From Typha latifolia (Eukaryota > Streptophyta > Magnoliopsida > Poales > Typhaceae), in contig CM034110.1 in NCBI GenBank assembly GCA_019914945.1, forward strand, positions 6,837,808 to 6,901,807: 64,000 nt of DNA. The letters run 5' to 3'. This document shows positions 13,401 through 25,686 of this stretch, one piece after another; the first letter of the stretch is position 1; every line of letters begins with the position of its first letter. Below the pieces are notes generated by a model, which ran no database searches, was not told where the DNA came from, and saw only the letters and a program-made list of their open reading frames with translations. Position numbers and translations under genes: made by a program.

Positions 13401-16400
13401 ATCTTTATTCTGTCATTTATCCCATACAAGGGCATCATGGTAATTTTACAGGTCATGTTTCTTTAAGTTGCGCTCCTTTAGTTACTCCTGCATCATTATC
13501 TATTCTCAGGCATTTACTTCCCCCTAGTTAGATTGGCTTTGCATACTTGAAATACTTCTATGGTCATTGGTACATCAATAATGTCATTTCTCACTTTAAG
13601 TTTCTATATAATTTTAATATCATTGACAATTGCTACAACCAATGAATTTTCTATAATATTAAGTTACCTCATCTGATCAAAATATAATATTCATGGCTTG
13701 CACATGGCCTCTTATTGAGAGTGGAAAGCTTTGTTTTTCTCCTTCTCAATTCCTTTCCCCTTTTCCTCTTGTTACTTTGCAGGAAACTACTGATCATCTT
13801 CTGTACCCAAACCCTGGATCAGGATTAGTTCACGAACAGCATCTCCAATATTTTCACTTCCTTGGAAGTCTTCTTGGAAAGGTAATTATGCCCTTATACT
13901 CTTCTACTGTTGCATTTATTTAAACATTAATTTGATTGTCATAACTGTGTCATGAACCTCTTGGTTGCATCGACTTGCCTTGACAAATACTTACTATTTT
14001 TATGCTTTTGCTTGTCTAGTGAATCATATAGGCAACTCTCTCATGCAAAAATATCTCTCGATTCCTTCTACATTTTTCCATCATCCATATTTTTGGTTCA
14101 CTGGTATTGGAACTCTGTTACAAGTTCTTCTAAAATTAAATTGTTACTGAATGAGTGGCTTCAAATGACTGATATTAAGAGGGTTGCTGATTTCATAAGT
14201 TATAATTTGAAAAATTAGGACCTAGAAAGAAACAACTGTAGACAAAACTTCTATATGAAATTGTTTACTTGCTTCATGTACTTATATATGGCAATTTTGT
14301 TTGTTTCGATCTGTACGTGCAATAAGATGGACAATCAAATACCATAACATCGTTAGGGAACCTTTCTTTCTAATTATATATGGTGCTATGCATCTGAAGA
14401 ATAGATTCCTTGATGTCATAGGTTATTAATTGTTTGAGCTTTGTTGTGAAGCGCTAGGACAAGATTTCAGAATTCTACTGTAGATTATAATATGTACCTG
14501 AGGCTTGGGTCATTCACTTAAACTTCAATCATTCTGCTGTAGCTTATATTATGTAACGAGACTTACGTCTATTGTTGGGCTACTTATAAATTGTCAATTG
14601 AATGGCCATGCTTCATAAGTTCCGTGTGGTAAAGTGTAAACTAGAGCTTGCACATAACCAGAACGTTCACATCTACATCACATAAGTGGACGCATTGATT
14701 AGGTTTTGAGCAAAGTTCCAAGTATTGAGATCGGGATTGGAATCGACCGTCTATAAAAATGATACATATCGACGGTATTGGCAGTATCAGCTTAGTTTAT
14801 ACTTTAAAGTACAAAAAATAATAACCAGAACGTTCACATCTACATCACATAAGTGGATGCATTGACTAGGTTTTGAGCAAGGTTTCAAGTATTGAGATTG
14901 AGATCGGAATCGACCGTCTATAAAAATGATATGTATCGACGGTATTGACAGTATCGGCCGTTCGTATTAGTTTATATTTTAAAATACAAAAAATAATAAA
15001 AAATTTAGAAAAATAATAATAAGATATAAATACAAATTATTCATATATAAAGTCAAAAAAATAAAATAAAAATACGATCTTCTTAATCTCAATCTCTCTC
15101 TCTCTCTCTTAGTTTCTACCGCTCATGCACTCTCTCTCTCCCCCTCTCAGAAATAAATTTTTTTCTTAACTCTCTCTCTCATCTCCTCCTTATCTCTACT
15201 TTCATTCTCACTTATAAAAAACCTGATTAAACCTCTCCCTCCCCCTCTCCCTCTCCCACGCACTCTCATCTTTCTCTCCTACTCCCGCTCTCTCCTAAGC
15301 GATGCTTCACCAACATAGTTCCGGCCTCCGTCAACGTCCGACAAACTCCTCCGATGTAGATTTGACTTCGTCGACCTCTGACGAATTCCTTCGAAGGAGG
15401 TTCGGCTCCATTGACCTTAGCTCTGTAATTTTTTCTTTTATTCTCTTGCTCTCTCTGATGAGCTCCCTACGATCTCTTTCTCTCTCTCTCGCTCACTCTC
15501 TTCTCACTTTTTTCCCTTTCTTGCTATCCTCCCTCTCTCCTATTCTCTCTTTGATTTGTTTTGGTCAAAACTTGGCCGATCTGGATCGGGTATCCGGCCT
15601 ATACCCCACCAAAATTAGTCGGGGATCTGGATCGGCTGAAACTGGAACCATAGTTTTGGGACTTTCATAAGTACTAGGTGAGTCCTCAACTGTCGATAAA
15701 TTCCCCATCAGATGCTTTACATTAGATAATGCTGAAAAGGTATTTATGAATTTTGACAAGCGCTTGCACTTTATTCTGTTTTGAATTTCTATTAAGTTGA
15801 ATGTTCCTAGTTTATTAGAGTGTGCAATCTGATCTACATGCGACGCATGTTATTGCATTCTACTCTTGTAGGCAATGTATGAAGGAATACTTGTTGATAT
15901 ACCATTCACAACATTTTTCCTCAGCAAATTGAAACAGAAGTAAGATTCCATATGCTTTGGTTTGTGTTGTTATATTTACTTCTTTTTTTCCTTAATGTGC
16001 AATTATGTAGTACACAGGGTTCAATATTTGCTCATTTGTGAAGGCCTTCTTTTTTATTTCTCTTTAACTCAATTCTGCTTCTTGTTATGCTATTTACTAA
16101 TTGAATAAATTCTGCTGAAATTAAATATAGTATAAGAGTGAAAGGGATGGTGAAGACCACCAATCTTTATGGTTGTAGGGTCTTCGAAGTTAATGACTGT
16201 GGACTGCATGTTGGAGTCTGTAAATTGATCATCTGTTGAAGCAGGAAATGACACATTTTGGTTCAATTAAATAAAAGATGCAGCCATGCTATGATATCCA
16301 AATTGAGTTACCAAGTCCTGGGATTTGAAGAGTATTAATGCTTGTAGCATGACTTGTGCCTTTTAACTGTAATTTCATGGATTTCAATCTGAACTTAAGG

Positions 16401-19400
16401 AAAAAGGGTGTCAACCAATAAGCTGTAGGACTTTCTTAAGAGTCACACCAATACCTGTTGGGGAGGTAGTCATGTATGAATTTTGTCCCAGCCTTATTCC
16501 GTTTTTGCCCGTTTGCTTTCCTTTTACAGTCTCATCTTTGCCTCCGCCTCTCGAGCTGCGGGAACTTATGCTAAAATACCTTGAAGTCCCAACAAGTTTG
16601 TTCAAATCTCTGAAATCTACTCATGGGAAGGCCATGATCTACATGGGAAGGGATCACTCGTTCTTCTACTGGGGATAGGTGCATGAACGGTAACTCTAAA
16701 CGGTACACATCTGCCGTTATATAACATAGAGATAGTAAGGGAAGAACCATAAGCACTGGGCAGTTGAACTTTAAAAGAACTTTATGGATTAGTGAGTGTC
16801 TAATTATTATATGAAGCAAACAGTGTAATGATGAATGTGATTCTTAACGAGTATTTTACCTTGATGTAGCAAAAGATTCATGCAAAGCTGAGATTCGAAG
16901 ATCAATTTCAGCAACTATAGTTATTATTATGAAGTAAGATTTGAACAACCATCTGAGAAAGAACTTTCAAGAATGTTGTCTGCCTTAAGTTTGCTATTAA
17001 TTTCAATCAATTTCTGTAGACAAGGATCGCCCCCCCCCCACACACACACACAAAAAGTATGTATCGAATGCTATTAGTCGTATCGGACGTTTCAGCCGCC
17101 AGTATTGGATTTTGGTATTTGACTATTTTTAATCACGTAAAAATTCTAAAACTTATAAAATACAGAAAATTTCTTAAATTTAATAATTAATAATAGATCA
17201 ATATAAATAAATTTCATATACAATCTAAAAACTAAAATTGACTACTTTCTCCATCTCTCTCACTCTCTCATAAATAAAGTAATTCCCTCCCACACTACCT
17301 ACTGCCACGTCTCCCTCCCATCTCTTTTATTTTTTCTTGCAGTCACTCCCTCTCTCTTCCTCGCCTCTGTTACTGTGGCAAAAAGATTGCTGCAGTAATA
17401 GAGTCAGAGAGAGAGAGAGGGAGAGGAAGAGAATTGAAGAAAAATAGAGGAGAGGCAAGAGAGAAAGGGAGGGGATGAGTTGGATGAAAAGAGAAGGAAA
17501 AAAACAGAGAAAAAACATACTCGAGCTCGCAGAGATTGAGGTAGCCATATCGGTTGAGGTAGCCAAATCTGCATCGGAAGAGCTCTTCGGACGTCTACTG
17601 AGGCTGGTTTGCATCAGAGGTCTTGGGTTAAAAAAAGAAAGAGAAAGAGAGAAGAAGCTCTTCGGACGTCTACTTCGCGGGTTAGGATTGGGATCGGCCG
17701 ATACTAGGATCCATGGGACTGATATGGATTTTGCCTCAAGATGTGAAGTTCTTGCAAAGAAATACATCAAATCAAGAACTCTAATCTTGATCATCTCCCA
17801 CTTTGGGGCAATAAAAGACAACAAAATCATAACAACTTCAAGAATTAATTTAGTTATTTAGGCACTTTCTGGTGAACCATAGTATGATTTGTTATGCTGT
17901 AATTAGGTTCAATTGTGAGTGAAGTTGGCTTCTAATAGATTGCCCAGGAGGACATTTCTCCAGAGACTATTGTGAAGAGGTAGTAGGTGCAGGTTTGGGT
18001 TCAAGTAGGAAAAGAAGGGAGGAAAGGGCCACAACTAAGCCTTAGATTGTTAGGATCAGTTCCCCTTCGCGAAAAAAAAAGGCAGAAAGAACAGCACAAA
18101 GAGAATGAAGGGATTGGATAAACAGGGCTGCAACCTGGGGCAAACAGAAGGCATACTTCTAATTATATATCATTTATTAACATGCCTATCCTTTTTAAAA
18201 TAGAAGGGAAGTAGGAGGTTAAAGTGAGCAAGCTTCCTCACCTCTGGAAGGCTCCATGTTGTCACCACTCTGGGCTAGTGAGAAAGAAGAAAGTTTTGAT
18301 CAAAAAGAAAAAAAAAAGAAGAAATAAACAATTATAGCGTACCAATCATTTCTCAAAAGAAGGAAGAGTTGATAGGAGAGCACATCAAACTATAGCCCTT
18401 TGTTTGGGGTTTTGATCATAATGGGCCATGTAAGGGAGAGTATCCCTTGCATATTTGCCTCCGATGAAAGAAGAATCTCATCCTACAGATTGGTAATGCG
18501 TAGCGGAGGGCTCGAAGTTATGTTGGGATATTAGGAAATCCGAAATCATTTTTGATTAAATTGGAATTTCAGATTTATTTTGAGTCAGTGTAAGTTCAGA
18601 CTGTTCCTATTGATTGTATTGAGTAATCAGGTTTTTCATCAATATTTAGTCCATAAAATTGATCCTTTTATTTGTTAGTGCTGACTTAGTTAAACTCGTA
18701 AACAATTTGTTAAAGGGCTCATACAAAGTATGAACAATGTGGCTGGCCCTACTTGCCTGATATATTATTCCCTTTAAGTAAAGATCTCCACTACTTATAT
18801 CTAAGTTCTCTTTCTTTCATGCAACGTGATAGCAGGTGCCATGCCCTCCAGAGAGAGTGATTATCTTCCTTCCCTTTTATTCTTCCTTCTTATCTTTCTA
18901 CCTTCTCTTGTCCATCTACCTCTCTCTTTTAGCTGCTGAAAACACTCTGATTTCAGATCCACACTTTTGGGAAGATCTGACAAAGTAGTTTGGACTCTTT
19001 GGTGCCTGGAGTAGCATCAGATATGAAGGCAACTTTGAGATCTGAACCAAAATAAAACCTATTTGATCATCTAATTCCTTGTACTTGTATTAAATTAAAC
19101 TTGTCGTGATCTCTTATGAAAAGGTCACTGAGGTGGTGTGAACTGGTTTGATTTTGGACTGATGACACTAGGCCTTGTTTGGTTTGAGATTAAGTCCTAG
19201 TCTTATTTCTTAGTAGCCCCCCTAGTGACTGTCTGAGGATAACTTAAAAAGAAATGTGTGCATCATTGCTTGGTATCATTTTATAACTCGGATTTACTTC
19301 AATTTGTAACGCAGTTGCTAAATTTTAAACGCAAAATCTTTGGTTAGTGACTGTCTGAGGATAACTTAAAAAGAAATGTGTGCATCATTGCTCGGTTATC

Positions 19401-22400
19401 ATTTTATTCTTCCTATTGAATCTGAGTTGGGTTTACTTCAATTTGTAACGCAATTTGCTGAATTTTAAACGCAAAATCTTTGGTTGCATTCATATCGCAT
19501 TTAGTTTCATTAGTAGCTCTGCACAGGTAAATGTTTCTATCTCTGAAATGCAGGCCTATCAGTAATATGTTCATTTAGAGTAATCTGTTAGGTTATCCTA
19601 CATCAGAAGTCTGATGATAGATCTGATTTATTCTGTTCTCTAGCACAGCTTAGGTAAATGAGGCTAACATGTTCTTTATTCCTTTTCTAGTGGTTATTTT
19701 AGTATTATCTCAGTTGCATATATTTTCTTTTTCTAATTATTCCTTTAGAACTAATATTTGACTTGTGTCAACTAGGCACAACTATCTAAATGACTTGCCT
19801 TCACTAGATCCAGAATTGTACCGGCATCTGCTATTTTTAAAGGTTAGAGTTTTATTTTCAATCCAGCATTCGTCTTTTTGTAATAAGAATACATTGCTCT
19901 TCCCCGTCATTTTCACAACTTCATCTTTATTATATTCATGCTGCATACACAAATAAGTACATGTTTTGTGTGTGTGTGTGTGTGAGAATATACTAAGGCA
20001 GCTTTTTATTTGCTTGGTATTCTCATGGATGCCGTGCTGACACTAGGTTAGCATGTGGCATGAGGTTTGCCAGCGGCCCATCACTATTACGAAGTCAATA
20101 GTGACAACAACCTGGCTCTAAGATCGAGTCATTGTCATCCTTCTGCTTCAATGAGCTAAGCTATTGCTTCAAGTTCACTTCAATGATAGTGTAAAAGATT
20201 AATCAGTGTAAAATGCACGTTGCATCTCGGTTGACTAGCCCAATGCTTCTTCCACCAGCCCTATGATCCTATTAATTAAATCTCATGTATACAAGGTTTA
20301 GTCATAATTAACAATCAAGTTCATAATTCTTTTCATCACTCTTGAGAAAATGATTCTACAATAAAAGAATAGTATTGTAAGAAGTAATATGAGAACAGCA
20401 CAACTCTATTCGAAGAAATAGATAGATATGGGATTCTGTTTGAACTCCAAATGCTTGAATAGTTGAATCTCTCATAAGATAAATATATTTTTGAATTTTA
20501 TCTTTTTCTTTTCTCGGTTGTGTGGATTTAAGGCCACTTTATCTTTCCCTCTATCTCTCAGAAGAAACTGGTAATAAAAGATGTTTCTTGCTGATCTGTT
20601 AAAGTTATCTAGAAAAGTAAAACAAACTTACTGGGATGAGGTTTTAATAGAATGCACTCATATTGAAAAAGCAGATGGAAAAATGAAGAGAAAGTTTGTA
20701 GAACATGCCATTGACCATTGAAGTTCAGATCTTGTGAAAGATTTATTGTTTGATAGAAATGGTTGGTTTAAAACTTTACTTAAATTTACTACTAGGATTG
20801 TATAGACAGAACTGCAAACTTTAACTTGTGTGGTGAGTGCTTAATGGTATCCTTCAACAGCCAATCCCAATTACAGATAAAGGAGGAGGGTTGCATTAGG
20901 CATCTTTACAGCCCTGCATACAAAGTACATCCTAAAAGAATGGTCATGTACCAATATGTTGAGTGAATCAATATAGCTTTTCATTATTTCATCGGTTTCT
21001 TGGCTGAGAAATTGAAAGGCATTTTGAAAAAATTTCACGTATAATACTGTAATGTTAGCTTGAAAATCATATCCTTTTTACTTTTAACTGTTCTCTCAGC
21101 TGACCCTATTGACTGCATCTGCAGCGTTATCAAGGTGATATTTCCGAATTAGAACTTTACTTTGTTATCATAAACAACGAATATGGGGAACAAACAGAAG
21201 AGGAGCTAGTCCCTGGTGGGAAAGATATACGTGTTACCAATGATAATGTTATTCCCTTTATCCATCTTGTTGCTAACCACCGTCTAAACTATCAGGTAAA
21301 TCAATCCCTTAACTTTGTTTCTCTTTTTTCCTTAATGATTATATGTGGAGATTTACTATTTGTTTGATATACAGATTCGCCATCAAAGTTTACATTTTCT
21401 TCGAGGATTTCAACAGCTTATACAGAAAGAATGGATTGATATGTTCAATGAACATGAAATTCAGGTGACTTTAATTATTATATTTTGTAGAGATGTCTAG
21501 TGCAATCTATCAATTCTCTCTTCAGCACTTAAGGGTCTGAAATGTATTCCTTTAGAGATTTTTGTTTAATGCTGCTTTTCAATGAATACAATGAAGATGT
21601 CTATTAAATGCTGATTATTGTGCCTTCAATTAGTGCAACATCGTGAACTTTTGACATTTTTTACAACATAGATCTGCAGATGGATAACCCCCACGCAATT
21701 AGTATTTTGAAAAATTAAGGTGCGTGATGTCGAAGTACTTAGGAAAATCCAAATTAAGAAGGGAAATTAGTCAAATTACACTCTACTCTTTTGTGGTTTG
21801 GCTCAATTGCATAAAACCCTCACGTACTTTAAACTTAAGCACTTAACCCTATGTGGTCTAAACTTTTCAATGAAACTTTGAATATGCTGGATAAGTGGAG
21901 GAAGTGTTTTATGTAAGAATAAACGGTATATATGGAGTGGTTAATTTTTCATGAAATAGAAATAACGTCATGCTTTATTACTGTTGTTGTGACATGCTTT
22001 GTAAATGCATATAGCTGATATTAGTATGTTTAGACAGATGAGTTTCGCTTAAAAACATAAAATGAATGGCTGCATTCAACTTTTAAATGATTCAAATTAA
22101 GGGTATAATGATACAGCTAAATAGTTTAAGGGGTGCGTATGTCCACCTTTTTACTTGAGGAGGTCAAAGAGAAAAAAAGTCAGCTCATGGTGTAAAAGTA
22201 CAAAGAAGAAAAGGGCAAGGGAATAGACAAGTGAATGCAAACATTTGACTTCTTTAGCTTATATGATATTTTATATACAAGTATATGATCTTCTTGTTGT
22301 TCTATTACTTGAGGAGGTCTGCCTCTAATGCTTGTTGTTCTATTGTTAAATTTATCTCTGTTCTGGTTGCTTTTACATGTGTTTGTTTATCCAGAAAGAC

Positions 22401-25400
22401 CCCTAGTGATAATGTTGTTTGGTAAATTAGATTGTTAATTTATAATTATTACATATCTTCTTATGGTTCCTGGAGAAATGGTATGTTTATATGATGCCCT
22501 TTCATGACACTCTGTAGTATGTTTTTTTCAGTTCCAATACTGTTTTACGTTCTCTGGGAATTTATGGTTTCATTATCTGATCCTTTTCTGTCAGCTTCTT
22601 ATATCTGGCTCACTTGAAAGCATGGATGTTGATGACCTGCGGTCCAATACTAATTATGCTGGTGGCTATCATGCTGTAAGTTTCTGTTTTTCCTTACAAA
22701 TGTTGGGATGTTTCATCTTTTCTCTCTTAAAGTTTATCCTCTGGGCCATTTTATTGTAGAATATTCAAATCTTAGTTCTAGTGAGTTAGTAAGTTTCTTG
22801 TTTGGTAATATTTATGGAAATCAAAATCAATGTACGTCCAATTCATGGTGATTGTCAGTGGGGAGGATGAAGGGGAGGGGGTTGAGGGGACTGTTTTGGG
22901 ACTAGAATTTGGAATGCCAAGTATCCCGTCAATTTAAACTCTACTCTGTCCAAGATCTCTTGATCCTAGGACTTAGGAGTTAATTTGAGTTATAAAATGT
23001 TTGAGATCATGATTGAGGAAAGATCTCTTTTTTTCCTTTTCCACCTCCTTGGCGCACTTGTATCCATTATTTATTTAGTGGTAAAAATTTAAAGAGGTTA
23101 TTTTTGCAGGATCATCATATTATTGAGATGTTTTGGGAGATTGTAAAAAGCTTCTCTGTGGAGCATCAGAAAAAATTTCTTAAGTAAGTTCCCTTATTAT
23201 GGCAATCACACATATGTATATGGTTTTGTAGTACTAAAGAATCTGTCAATTAAGCATAAACTTGTTTCCCAGTTCTCCGCAGGATGCCATTGACTGATGT
23301 TATCTTTATTAGGTAGCTGACTGAGTTTCTCCGTACTGTTTTGGTATTAATGTTCCAGAGGTTTCATTTTTCCCCGAATGATTAAATGTCAATCTGAACT
23401 TCCCACTATAGAAGAAAGTCCTCGGTATCTAGGGATTACCATGACGGTTAAAATATTATTGTTCAATCAGTTTGTCACTGCTGCAGTTTGTAATAGTTCT
23501 TTTTATCCTGATCCTGTAGATATTTCTTATATTATTAGGATAAAGTGTTTCTTCTGTCACGGGTCTTTACGGGAGAACCCAAAGTTGCCTCATATACCTG
23601 GCTAGTATGTATTGCTCTAGCCCAATTGAGCAATATTATGAGGGCACATGTTTTTCCCATTGTGTGCAATGTTATAATAGTTCCATCCAGTTAATTGATT
23701 TCTGATACCTTATCTTAGGGATTGTTTCACCAAATAATTGTGTAATTTCTTGGGTAACTACTATTAGTATACAACCCTGCCAGGTTGAGTTCCTCTGGCA
23801 CAGGGATCCTGAAGAACTATTATTATGCATGCTTATCATTACAAATTTACAATAATCACTTTGTTGCAGTTTATATCGGTAATTATTACTGCTTACAGGT
23901 TTGTAACTGGATGTTCTCGAGGACCGCTTCTTGGATTCAAGTATCTCGAACCAAAATTTTGCATACAGAGGTTCAATACACTGTCATTACTATGTGTTTC
24001 TCATTATTATCATCTGCTTCTGATGTGGCTTCAAATGCAGGGCTGGATCTTTAGATAGTACTGGGGAGGATCTTGACCGTTTGCCCACTTCAGCAACTTG
24101 CATGAATCTGCTGAAGCTCCCACCTTATAGAAGGTAACTATATGTAATTGCTAATTAAAGAGGCTATTCAAATAGTATCTTGGATGTATTGAAGTAATGA
24201 ACAATAAACTGCTTTGGTTTGAATTGCTAATAATGATAATTTTGCATGGAAGAATCTGATTTCCTTATATGTGAAAAATAGAGATGAAAGACATTTGTCT
24301 CTATTTTCCGACAGTTTTAAGTAGATATACTACAGACATTGAATTCATCAGCTTATAAATGTCTCACTTTTAGAGGCTATATTTAGAAAGATGTAGCTTC
24401 CTTGTGAGGTTCAATCATTCAAGTATCTATTACTTTTAGATTGGCTAGCTAAACTTCCGCATCCTTTCAACTCTAGCTTAAAAGGTATCCCAGTGCATGG
24501 GACTCTTACTAATGCGAGATCTTTTCTGACCAAGAGGTAGTTTTCATAGCATGACCTCATGCCGCACGGTGGCATACACAACTCTTTTAAGGTTTAGGAT
24601 GTACACTAATTGGACTGGAGTTGGAAATCTTAATTAGGCACTCAAAACTTTTTGTGTTGTACTGTAGGAACTAAAGTTTACACTCATTTATTATGCCTTA
24701 ATTTTGTGTCTATATGTGGGCCAGATAGACTAGAAACTATATTTTTAATCTTTCAAAAAAGGTTTAACACTTTTAAACTATTAAGAAACACGTCTCAAGG
24801 TCAAAAGAGAAGTTGAGAGAATTTTCTCTTCACCTTGTGGTATTGTTTCTAAATCCCACAAAATAATCATTGGCTAGAGAAGTGTTAAAAAGTTTTCTCA
24901 AAGTTTATATATGATAACATATGTGCCTGTGTCGGTGTGTGTGGTTTCCCAGCTTTCTCATTTCTACCCTTGCCATTGACTTGGCTAGTTCACAGCTCTC
25001 ACTAGAAGAGCCTACTTGAGGAACTCATTTCACATTGTAATCATAGATTCCCATTTTTCAATCAATTAGTGAATTTTCTTTTTACGGTTGATTACTGACT
25101 GGTCCAAGATTTAACTCCTATCATTTTGTCATAGCTAACTCTGTAGTTTATGGCCTGAAAATTGGGGAAATATTTCGTTCAAATTTCAGAATTAACTACA
25201 CAGTTAACTTTGTAAAACACAAACTGAAACAGATTGATAATGTATCATATGGGACTGTTTTGTACAAAGATGGATGTGTAGGAAACACAGTTATGCACAG
25301 TTACACTAGAGGGACCAAATTTAAGGTGCTCATTTCACATCTTTCAAGCAATTAGTGAATTTTCTTTTACACGGTTGATTACTGACTAATGTCAATGCAA

Positions 25401-25686
25401 CTCTCCTCTCTATTTATATCAAGAGCCCATACTACATCAAAAAAAAAAAAAAAAACAAATTGCTTGATAACAGAGATTTGTCACTTGTAAAGGGGATGAG
25501 TTCAGTACTTTAAAGTGTTCAAGCATAATCCACAGTGAATATACCTATGTAGTTAAATTATTCTGCTGATCTATTATTTTCCTCTATTATTATTGAATTG
25601 GAACATTATGATGGAACAGTAATGAGCAGATGCGGACCAAATTGATATATGCGCTAAATGCTGAAGCTGGTTTCGATCTGAGTTGA
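1482..25686 (+). CDS. UPL7: HECT E3 ubiquitin-protein ligase, UPL7-like (5' end outside window)
   Basis: Transfers ubiquitin from E2 to substrates through a HECT-domain thioester. Visible coding exons: 1482-1662, 4615-4797, 5054-5236, 6899-6971, 8409-8518, 8626-8930, 9113-9209, 9426-9569, 11153-11239, 11313-11399, 11645-11785, 11903-12028, 13783-13881, 15872-15939, 19776-19842, 21125-21295, 21375-21464, 22595-22675, 23110-23183, 23899-23970, 24041-24133, 25620-25686 (TGA). Phases agree at every junction and give about 865 residues. UPL7 proteins are near 1,150, so the N-terminal part (with the IQ region) lies upstream. The HECT domain runs from about exon 11 to the end: [11 protein letters not shown] in the N-lobe, [49 protein letters not shown], and the catalytic Cys codon at 24099-24101 within [16 protein letters not shown]. 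The C-terminus ends EAGFDLS. Assignment to UPL7 rather than UPL6 rests on recalled family sequence. The frame of the first exon is uncertain. Some donors in the HECT part are weak (GTTGTA, GTTAGA, GTTCAA). Confidence 0.9.
2216..2330. repeat. GC-rich dispersed repeat with GCACG motifs (intron copy 1)
   Basis: A GC-rich island in an AT-rich intron, rich in GGCATG, GGCACG and CGTGC words. Similar islands occur at about 3620-3725 and 12830-12920, so this is a dispersed repeat. Class unknown. Confidence 0.5.
2403..2461. repeat. 28-bp direct tandem repeat, two copies
   Basis: The 28-bp unit starting TTTGAATATATGTATT occurs at 2403-2430 and again at 2434-2461, separated by three bases. Identical copies indicate a recent local duplication in the UPL7 intron. 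Confidence 0.85.
2770..3565. repeat. CT-rich dispersed element, copy 1
   Basis: About 800 bp. Order of parts: a GATCGGAATCGGCCGTCT-type start, a TATCGGCGGTATT block, an A-rich segment, long CT-rich runs, a block with CGACGTAG/TCCGACGAACT words, and an end rich in GGCCGAAATTGGCCGAAA. The same order appears at 14720-15665, and a rearranged relative lies at 17040-17720. No long conserved ORF is present, so it is probably a non-autonomous element. Short open frames across the CT runs are compositional. Confidence 0.75.
3620..3725. repeat. GC-rich GCACG repeat (intron copy 2)
   Basis: A GC-rich block with CACGGGGGTGTGCC and GCACACCCCGTGCC, which pair as an imperfect inverted repeat. It directly follows the CT-rich element. 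Confidence 0.5.
3882..4282. repeat. about 198-bp tandem duplication
   Basis: Unit 1 (about 3882-4079) and unit 2 (about 4080-4282) share TGTTCTGTGATCATCA, GGCTTAGAATGTT, the GTTGAGTACAATTAGGATGA block and the AGAGAATAACTTATGTGAG ending. Scattered substitutions show that the duplication is not very recent. Confidence 0.85.
5237..6898. other. UPL7 intron 3, no further feature
   Basis: A 1.66-kb AT-rich intron. I see no coding exon, RNA gene or clear transposon ends. The segment from about 5750 to 6200 is dominated by AT-rich low-complexity sequence. Confidence 0.5.
7141..7475. mobile_element. Tourist-like foldback MITE
   Basis: About 335 bp, beginning GGGTGTGTTTGGTAGCT and ending AGCTACAAACACACTC, the reverse complement with few mismatches. 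Complementarity continues inward for about 125 bases on each arm (AATGAAGAAAT, AGTGACTCT and similar words recur inverted), so nearly the whole element can fold. It is flanked by TTA at 7138-7140 and at 7477-7479, the usual target duplication of PIF/Harbinger Tourist MITEs, with one extra T before the 3' copy. It lies in UPL7 intron 4. Confidence 0.85.
9287..9333. repeat. short tandem duplication, about 24 bp
   Basis: GTGAAGTTC followed by TGCTATTGTATATG occurs twice in succession in UPL7 intron 7. It is a simple local duplication with no evident function. Confidence 0.75.
9570..11152. other. UPL7 intron 8, no further feature
   Basis: A 1.58-kb AT-rich intron. I see no exon, RNA gene or bounded repeat. 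Confidence 0.5.
12710..13330. repeat. inserted GC-richer sequence in UPL7 intron 12, probable repeat
   Basis: Base composition shifts to about half GC from 12710. The block at 12830-12920 shares GTGCCATGTGTCAGC/GGCACGGCA words with the islands at 2216 and 3620. The open frame at 12986-13204 has no recognisable protein features. It is probably part of a decayed transposon; boundaries are approximate. Confidence 0.4.
14654..14998. repeat. 167-bp tandem duplication at the start of CT-rich element copy 2
   Basis: ATAACCAGAACGTTCACATC begins at 14654 and again at 14821, an offset of 167 bp. Both units continue through the CGACCGTCTATAAAAATGAT and ACGGTATTG blocks to an AAAAAATAATAA end. The duplication joins host flank to the first part of the dispersed element. 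Confidence 0.85.
14720..15665. repeat. CT-rich dispersed element, copy 2
   Basis: Same order of parts as the copy at 2770-3565: a CGGAATCGACCGTCT start, A-rich and CT-rich segments, TCCGGCCTCCGTCAACGTCC and CCGATGTAGATTTG blocks, and a GGCCGATCTGGATCGGG end. The apparent 122-codon frame at 15302-15670 lies wholly inside the repeat and is not a gene. Confidence 0.75.
17040..17720. repeat. CT/GA-rich dispersed element, rearranged copy 3, with CA run
   Basis: Starts at a C-run and (CA)n near 17032-17053, continues with TATCGAATGCTATTAGTCGTATCGGA, A-rich and CT-rich segments, then a GA-rich half, and ends GGATTGGGATCGGCCGATAC. The two halves form an imperfect inverted repeat around 17343-17430 (CTCTGTTACTGTGGC against GCTGCAGTAATAGAG). 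Open frames on both strands here (17327-17861) are products of the GA/CT composition. Confidence 0.65.
17941..19200. other. UPL7 intron 14 segment, possible old retrotransposon, unresolved
   Basis: Mixed-composition sequence without coding content. TGTTGGGATATTAGG near 18522 looks like an LTR start preceded by a purine-rich stretch, but I found neither a partner LTR nor a convincing CA end. Confidence 0.3.
19223..19486. repeat. tandem duplication, 122- and about 142-bp units
   Basis: Unit 1 (19223-19344) and unit 2 (19345-19486) both begin TAGTGACTGTCTGAGGATAA and end CGCAAAATCTTTGGTT. Unit 2 differs by an internal insertion of about 20 bases before a shared GGGTTTACTTC-like stretch. Located 290 bp before the HECT exon at 19776. 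Confidence 0.9.
19966..19984. repeat. (TG)n microsatellite
   Basis: A simple TG run in UPL7 intron 15. Confidence 0.9.
25056..25395. repeat. pair of diverged direct repeats plus poly-A
   Basis: CAATTAGTGAATTTTCTTTT followed by ACGGTTGATTACTGACT occurs near 25060-25105 and again near 25347-25390, both preceded by CATTTCACAT-type sequence. An A-run follows at 25437-25456. This may mark the edges of an old insertion in the last UPL7 intron. Confidence 0.6.

Noticed and set aside
15302..15670. 122-codon open frame in UPL7 intron 13
   Set aside because: Lies entirely within the CT-rich dispersed element. Its Ser/Leu-rich sequence reflects CT repeats, and no homologous frame is kept in the copy at 2770.
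17327..17861. Overlapping open frames of 167 (minus) and 128 (plus) codons
   Set aside because: GA/CT-rich repeat composition removes stops on both strands. There are no domains, and the codon content is Arg/Glu/Lys or Ser/Leu low complexity.
18522..19100. Possible solo LTR starting TGTTGGGATATTAGG
   Set aside because: No matching second LTR, no clear CA end and no target duplication could be seen, so it is only mentioned as unresolved.
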